Assembly (NCBI GenBank): GCA_001179505.1
Contig: CDMY01000603.1
Span: forward strand, 1-64,000
Length of the DNA stretch: 64,000 nt
Direction: 5' to 3'
Origin: Vitrella brassicaformis
Lineage: Eukaryota; Sar; Vitrellaceae
Shown one piece after another: positions 58,785 through 64,000 of the stretch. The notes beneath the pieces were generated by a model. The model was not told the origin of the DNA, searched no databases, and saw nothing but the letters and a program-made list of their open reading frames with translations. Both the position numbers and the translations under genes were made by a program. Each line of letters begins with the position of its first letter. Position 1 is the stretch's first letter.

Positions 58785-60146
58785 CTACATGGTCCAGTAG
58801 ACGGCCCCATAAGGCACAATGCCCACACCCACGGCAACCACCACAGACAGCAGCCCATACACGTACGCCCGCCACAGCTCGAGCCCATGCAGCTCAGCCA
58901 CAAACGTCGACACAGTCGACAGGGACGCGTCAATCCCCGACATGCTCGCCACAGTGAACTCCCCAGAGAGCTCGTCGAGCGAATATCCATACAGCAGAAG
59001 CACGGCCGACAGCACGCCGTTTGCAAACGTCGCAACTACATTGGCCAGAAATGTGCCCAGAGGGAACTTGCCGGCGAACCGGGGAAGCTTGTTGACCTTC
59101 CCAAGCTGCCATCGGACGATGGCGCCTGCCGGGCCGAGCAGTGCCGGCAGCCAATAGATGTCGAACCTGTAACTGCTGCGGTCGAATATGGCTGCGCAGA
59201 CCAGGGCGCCATAACAGATGAGGAACACGGCCGTGCCAGAGAGGAGGAGGCAACCGTTGTGGAACCTCTGCTCAGCTGTTGGCATCTTGGCCGGCGCATC
59301 TGCAGTGGTGTCACCATTATTGTCAGGCCGACTGATGGGCGGTCGATTGTCTTCGACAAAGAGCAGGTTCTCGAGGGCGCTGTCGAGCTGGAGGATGGCT
59401 GACCACGATCTCCTCAGCACGGCGCCCCTCATCTCTCTGTGCAAGCCACGCATGCTGTCCACCGCTTCTTTGTGCTGGCCACTCAGCGTGTCAACCATGC
59501 CCGTTTGTACCGTCTTGGTGTCCTCCTCCTTTTCCTCAGCCACAGCCGCCACAGTAGGTTCCAGCATCCTTTCCAGCAGCAGGTGAGCGTGCTTCCCGAC
59601 AAAAAAGCTCATTATCGACACATGGAAGCCCAGCATGACCATGAGCAGCGCCGTGACCACCTGCCCGTCCGCAAGGTGCTTGATCACGCGATACATCCAA
59701 GAGGCAAACGTCGTGAAGGATCCACAGAAGCCAGTTGACACCCCCAAGTGCACGGAAGGCCCCGTCGCGCGCTTGATCCGCTCCACGGCGCTGGCCGCCA
59801 TCCCCATTGTGAAGCTGCCCAGTGCATTCGCCGGCAGCTCAGAAAACAAGGGCGGCGGCATGACGTTCCACAGTGGAGGGCCGAATAGCTGCGATGTCCC
59901 TTGGCGTGCAAGCACCCCGAGGATGGCGAAAAGGGACACATGGATGGTCTCGCGGCAGGTGTGCTCGAAGGAATGGCCGCTGAAGCCGTCGTGCTTGGGC
60001 CTGGAGAAGGCGCGACGCTGCACTGTAGGCGGGTGGGACGTGCCATTGGAGTTGGTGACGCCGTTGTTGGCTTCGATGTCACGCCGGTTTGACAAGCCGC
60101 AGTCGTCTGCAGATCTGATTGACTCGTCCTTCTGTTCTCTGTTCAT
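58785..60146 (-). CDS. FEX: Fluoride export protein (FEX, fused CrcB type)
   Basis: A single uninterrupted frame of 453 residues, unusual in this intron-rich window. FEX proteins are passive fluoride channels of the plasma membrane made of two fused CrcB-like halves in opposite topology. First half, residues about 65-190: LGVLARQ, ELPANALGSF and GFCGSFTTFASW. Second half, about 300-453: GPAGAIVRWQLGK, GTFLANVVATF and GIDASLSTVSTF, the degenerate match to the first-half motif. Between them is a charged loop of about 100 residues (197-297), longer than the usual bridging helix. The N-terminal about 60 residues are polar. The gene is divergent from the 3R-MYB gene with 105 bp between starts. The family call rests on the paired motifs and is confident. 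Confidence 0.92.
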   Translation of the reverse strand: MNREQKDESIRSADDCGLSNRRDIEANNGVTNSNGTSHPPTVQRRAFSRPKHDGFSGHSFEHTCRETIHVSLFAILGVLARQGTSQLFGPPLWNVMPPPLFSELPANALGSFTMGMAASAVERIKRATGPSVHLGVSTGFCGSFTTFASWMYRVIKHLADGQVVTALLMVMLGFHVSIMSFFVGKHAHLLLERMLEPTVAAVAEEKEEDTKTVQTGMVDTLSGQHKEAVDSMRGLHREMRGAVLRRSWSAILQLDSALENLLFVEDNRPPISRPDNNGDTTADAPAKMPTAEQRFHNGCLLLSGTAVFLICYGALVCAAIFDRSSYRFDIYWLPALLGPAGAIVRWQLGKVNKLPRFAGKFPLGTFLANVVATFANGVLSAVLLLYGYSLDELSGEFTVASMSGIDASLSTVSTFVAELHGLELWRAYVYGLLSVVVAVGVGIVPYGAVYWTM

Positions 60147-60251
60147 CGCATTCGCTCGTCATGAAAGCGCTCCACGCCTCCCGGCCACTCAGCCGCCGTT
60201 CTTGCGAGCTTAGAGTGCAGCTCGTGGATGTGTTGGGTAAGAGGCGCGTAG

Positions 60252-62232
60252 ATGATGGACGGCATGGCGCAGCAGATACAATCAGGTACGGTAGGTGAGC
60301 CAATCCCTGCTTCGGCTCTGTGCTTCAATACTGGTTGGGTCGGTGTGTGTGTGCTGACATGACAGGCGGGTTATCTCAGCTGCCGAGGGTGCCATTGAGC
60401 GACGAGGTGTTCGGCATCGGTCCCTATGCATCGTCCTCGGCGTCTGCGGCGGCCAATCCCCTCTGCCCCATTGACCTAGACGGCAGCTCAGGGATGGAGC
60501 AGGCACTCAGCGCCGCCGCGAACAACCCCATCCTCACCTCTATCCTCGACGCACCTGCCAGGTCATGACACACGCAGCACCACACACACACAGAGAGGGG
60601 ATATCATATCTGGAGTCCTTCGGGTCGGGCTGGCTTGGCTGCAGCGAGTGGAGTCGGCAGGAGGACGAGACGCTGATGAAGCTGGCGCAGGACAGCACCA
60701 GTGGCACCAACTGGAAGCTCATCTCGGCGCACTTCCCTCTCCGCTCCGAGCAGGAGTGCGTGCAGAGGTGGCGCAAGATATCATCGCCTATCGATGGCAA
60801 GGTACGTCACAAGCTCTTCTGTCAAGTGCATGACATGACGTCCATAGTTTTTGTGTGTGTCCGTACGTATGTGTGTGTGCAGCAAGGGCCGTGGGCGAGC
60901 GATGAGGACAGCACCCTCTACCACTTGGTCATGCAATACGGCCCATCACGGTAGGTATCCACACACACAAACACACGCACAGACGCGCACACGAACAGAT
61001 GGATGGACAACGATCGCTGCGTGTGTGTCGATCTGTCGGTCAAACAATGGTCAGTTGGACTGAGATATCCAAGATCTTGAACGAGAAGATGCACCAGGGC
61101 AAGACGGTGCGGCTGGGCCGTCAGTGCCGTGAGCGGTGGTACAACCACCTCGACCCCACCATACGACGGGGCGGATGGACTCACGAGGAAGACGCCTTCA
61201 TCCTCCAGAAACAGGCTGAGCTGGTCAGTCAGTAGCTAGGTCGGGAGAGGGTAGGGTGTGCGAGAGGAGAGGCTCTTGTGTGTGTTGTGTTGTGTGTGTG
61301 GTCTGTGGTTCATTCAGGGGAATCGCTGGGCTGAGATTGCGAAGCAGCTGCACGGCCGGACGGAGAACGCCGTAAAGAACCGCTTCAACTCGCTCATGAA
61401 CAAAAACATGAGGGCCATCTCCACAAGTCAGTGAAGAGCCGGCAAGGCAACCAGCACAGGCACAAAGGCCTGACGACTAACTGTGCGAGTGTGTGTGTGT
61501 GTGTGTGTTGGTGTGCAGGTGCGAGTGGGAGTGCGGGCAGTCTGACGGGTGGGGCTGACAGCGTGGCGGCTGCCTTCGCCATGCAGCACTACACCAACCT
61601 GCAAGCAAGTGCGTGAGCACACACGCGCGCGTTCGTCGTATGGTGTATATGTATATGCTATGCAGGCCCCGCTGCGTCGTCTTACAACCCCTACCTGCAC
61701 CAGCCCCACCCCCAGTCGTACGGCAGCCGCCCTCCCCCCTCCCTCCCCCCCGACAAGCCACAGTCGATGCAGCTCGGCAGCGCACCACAGGGCAGCCCAA
61801 ACGGCATGCACATGCATGTGGGTGGTGGTGAAGGGGGGGCCAACAGTGCCTATAGTGTCAATGCCGGTCAGACACCCACCCACGGCGCACGGAGATAGAG
61901 AGAGACACGCAAACACACGTTTGTGTGTTTTGTTGTGTGGTGTGGTGTGGTGTGGTGTGGTGCAGGTATGGGTGTGAGCGGGATGCCCAGCCCTCTGGAC
62001 CCTTCTCCCTATCCGCCGGACGGCCCCGCACCGATGAGCACCACCAGCAGTGGTGGCGGTGGTGGGACCGACATGCCTCTGGCACCACTCAAGATGGAGA
62101 CATCACCACCGCAGCCGCAGCCACAGCCGCAGCCGTCATCGGCCTCACCCACCACCAGCACCACTAACACTCAGGAGGGCCCCCGGCAGACCGGCCGCAT
62201 GTCGCACCACCAGCAGCTGCTCTTGATGCGAC

Positions 62233-62263
<31 letters not shown>

Positions 62264-63297
62264 AAGTAGCCAGGGCATTAACCCCTATTTGCAGGCGGGG
62301 ACGGGCTATCAGCCGTCTTACGAGCAGCCGCAGCAGTGGGGCCAGGAGGGCTATGCCAATGCCTACCAGGTGTATCCCCCGTCCTCGCACCAGCGCGCAC
62401 ACCCTTACGCACACCCATCAGCAGCGGATTACCAGCACCAGCAGCACCAGTACTACGGCCCGACTGCTGCTGCTGCTGGCTGCGAGCCGTCGCAGGCCCT
62501 GACGTTAGAATCGAGGTCACAAAGCGCCCCTGAGTGAGCAAAGCGGACCGACACACACACACACACACACACGCACGCACACAGACGAACGATATGCACG
62601 CAACCCTCTCTGTGTGGCGTGCCAGTTCCCATCATGTGCCTTCGCCCGGTGGTGGCGGCACACTGCCGCCGCTGGTGGCGGGCAGTGGGGGCAGTAAGGC
62701 CGGGGAGGACCCCGCCTCGTCCAGTGGCTTGAACAGACATAGAATGGGTCAGTGGATGCATGGCATGGTCGGAGGCAATCCTTGTGCTGACGCATGTGTG
62801 CTTGTGTGTGTGTTGGGGGTGGTGTGCAGGAGGCGAAGCTCATGGCGACATCGACGAGACAAGAGCCATAAGGTGCCTGAACCAACACCGCCCAGATAAG
62901 TCCCACATCAAATCCCCGTGTGTCCACCAGGTCTGCCTTCAGCGGGGGTCTGTTCTACCGCTACAGCCGCCCCAAGCGCAAGTACTTCTCATGCCCCAGC
63001 GCCATGATCGACGCACAAGCCACCATGGACAAGGAACGAAGCCAACTCAAGCAGCACATCGAGCAGCAGCGCGTGTGGCGACAGCAGAAGCTCGCCGCGC
63101 GCAATGCCGCACGCACCCCCGGCTCGGACGCCCCACGGGACAGCCCGACCGAGCTCACGACCAACGACGAGATGAGTGAGCACAATGTCAGGGGCGGGGA
63201 GGGCGGAACGGGCAATGGCAATGGGAATGGGAATGTGGTCGTGTCGCCTAGTGCTGGGGAGGGTCAGCGAGAGGGAGGGGGAGGGGATAATACTTAG
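60252..63297 (+). CDS. Three-repeat MYB transcription factor (R1R2R3)
   Basis: Twelve exons: 60252-60285, 60366-60561, 60645-60801, 60883-60950, 61055-61223, 61318-61426, 61519-61609, 61666-61865, 61966-62533, 62626-62747, 62830-62872, 62931-63297. They give 2124 nt, 707 residues. Three MYB repeats follow one another at residues about 80-245: R1 [14 protein letters not shown] with WKLISAHF and [10 protein letters not shown]2 [11 protein letters not shown] with [14 protein letters not shown]3 [11 protein letters not shown] with [20 protein letters not shown]. Such 3R-MYBs bind DNA and often control cell-cycle genes; that role is inferred. The rest is Gln/Pro/His-rich with a ten-Gln run and looks like an activation region. 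A conserved-looking basic segment ([13 protein letters not shown]) comes near the end. Exon 9 would reach a stop at 62537 if not spliced, giving a shorter form. Confidence 0.92.
62236..62268 (+). repeat. CAG polyglutamine array in the MYB gene
   Basis: Ten or so Gln codons, mostly CAG, in exon 9. Probably length-variable. Confidence 0.85.
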
Positions 63298-64000
63298 AAA
63301 GACAGACCAGACAGGCGCTAGAATGGCCAGAATTGGTGGACGGACAGGCAGCAACGTTTTCTCTGCGTGACTTGAATCAGTGAGAGAGAGGATGGCGGGC
63401 TTGCTTTCAATTCGGCTGAGTGTACCATAATGCTTCGTGTGTCTGGTGCTTGCTTCCACACGGGATGTGCTCGGGGGGGAGGGAGGGGGCGGCGGCAGCA
63501 CAGCCGCGCTAGAGTGTGGACACTCTACGCCTAGCACAAGGCTCCACTTGATGCCTGCACACAATACAGGCACCGCACCTGAGGTGTCTGTCTGTCTGTC
63601 TGTCTGTCTGTGTCTCTGTGTGTGTGTGTGTGTGTGGGTGCTATTCTTCCAGTGCGTGCATTTATGCACGAGCAGCAGCCGCGCACACACCACCCCACAC
63701 CTGGCCACCACGTGTGTGGGGTCGTTCTAAGTGCGTCCGTACGCTGTACCTACTTGCTCATGGGGCCCTTCTTCCTATATTGCTCATTCTGCCACACGTC
63801 CTTTCCGTCTGTGGTTTGGGTGTACGTCGGATGTGGGTGAGAAGTGCTTCCTCGTTCATGAGATGGATGAGCAGGCGCCCGTTACCCACGGCCGATGGAC
63901 ACACAAGCCGCGGGCTCCCTACCTACCCTCCTGTTTCATTGTACAGACTACCAGGTGTAGGCAGACGTGGTGCGTGTGCGGGAGTTTATGCACCGCACCC
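63298..64000. other. Region downstream of the MYB gene
   Basis: A G-rich stretch (63473-63495), a TCTG run (about 63588-63612) and a GT run follow the MYB stop. No gene is recognised up to the window edge. Confidence 0.5.

Overview
This window is nuclear DNA of a GC-rich, intron-dense eukaryote. The genes are cut by short GT-AG introns (a few look like GC-AG) that are packed with CA/TG dinucleotides and TCTG, ATGG and TCAC tetranucleotide runs. The proteins are eukaryotic throughout: eS24, uS14/S29, V-ATPase subunit C, beta-COP, ATG4 and a three-repeat MYB. Gene style, a deiodinase-like selenoprotein, F-box/LRR-like genes and microsatellite-filled introns suggest an alveolate alga, most likely a chromerid such as Vitrella. 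That assignment is an inference and was not checked against a database.

Layout: 1-4034 (+) is the 3' part of a gene resembling secreted propeller-like proteins. 4884-7864 (-) is a secreted GH5 endoglycoceramidase-like enzyme, head to head with a 96-residue protein at 7953 (+). Ribosomal proteins eS24 (-) and S29 (+) share a 180-bp promoter region (9669-9848). ATG4 (11111-14365, -) faces a coiled-coil protein (14521-15565, +). V-ATPase subunit C (16256-18605, -) faces a deiodinase-like gene (18824-20899, +) that carries an in-frame TGA at the deiodinase selenocysteine position and a SECIS-like hairpin 132 nt after its stop. A 1394-residue coiled-coil protein (21798-27022, -) faces a multi-pass membrane protein (27180-29913, +). 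From 31.4 to 39 kb there is a perfect 990-bp repeat on both sides of a 300-N gap and two F-box/LRR-like genes. A kinase with two in-frame TAA codons (39982-42292, -) faces beta-COP (42646-48703, +). From 48.9 to 58.6 kb a roughly 1.15-kb inverted duplication, each arm with the same four-exon secreted coiled-coil gene, flanks a tail-anchored protein, a MORN-repeat protein and about 5 kb without recognisable genes. A fluoride exporter (58785-60146, -, intronless) faces a 3R-MYB gene (60252-63297, +).

Nearly all genes sit as divergent pairs with starts about 90-350 bp apart, so bidirectional promoters look like the rule here. Exon boundaries below were worked out by hand; for most genes the summed exon lengths are divisible by three and keep frame at every junction, which supports the models. 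No tRNA, rRNA or CRISPR array was recognised.
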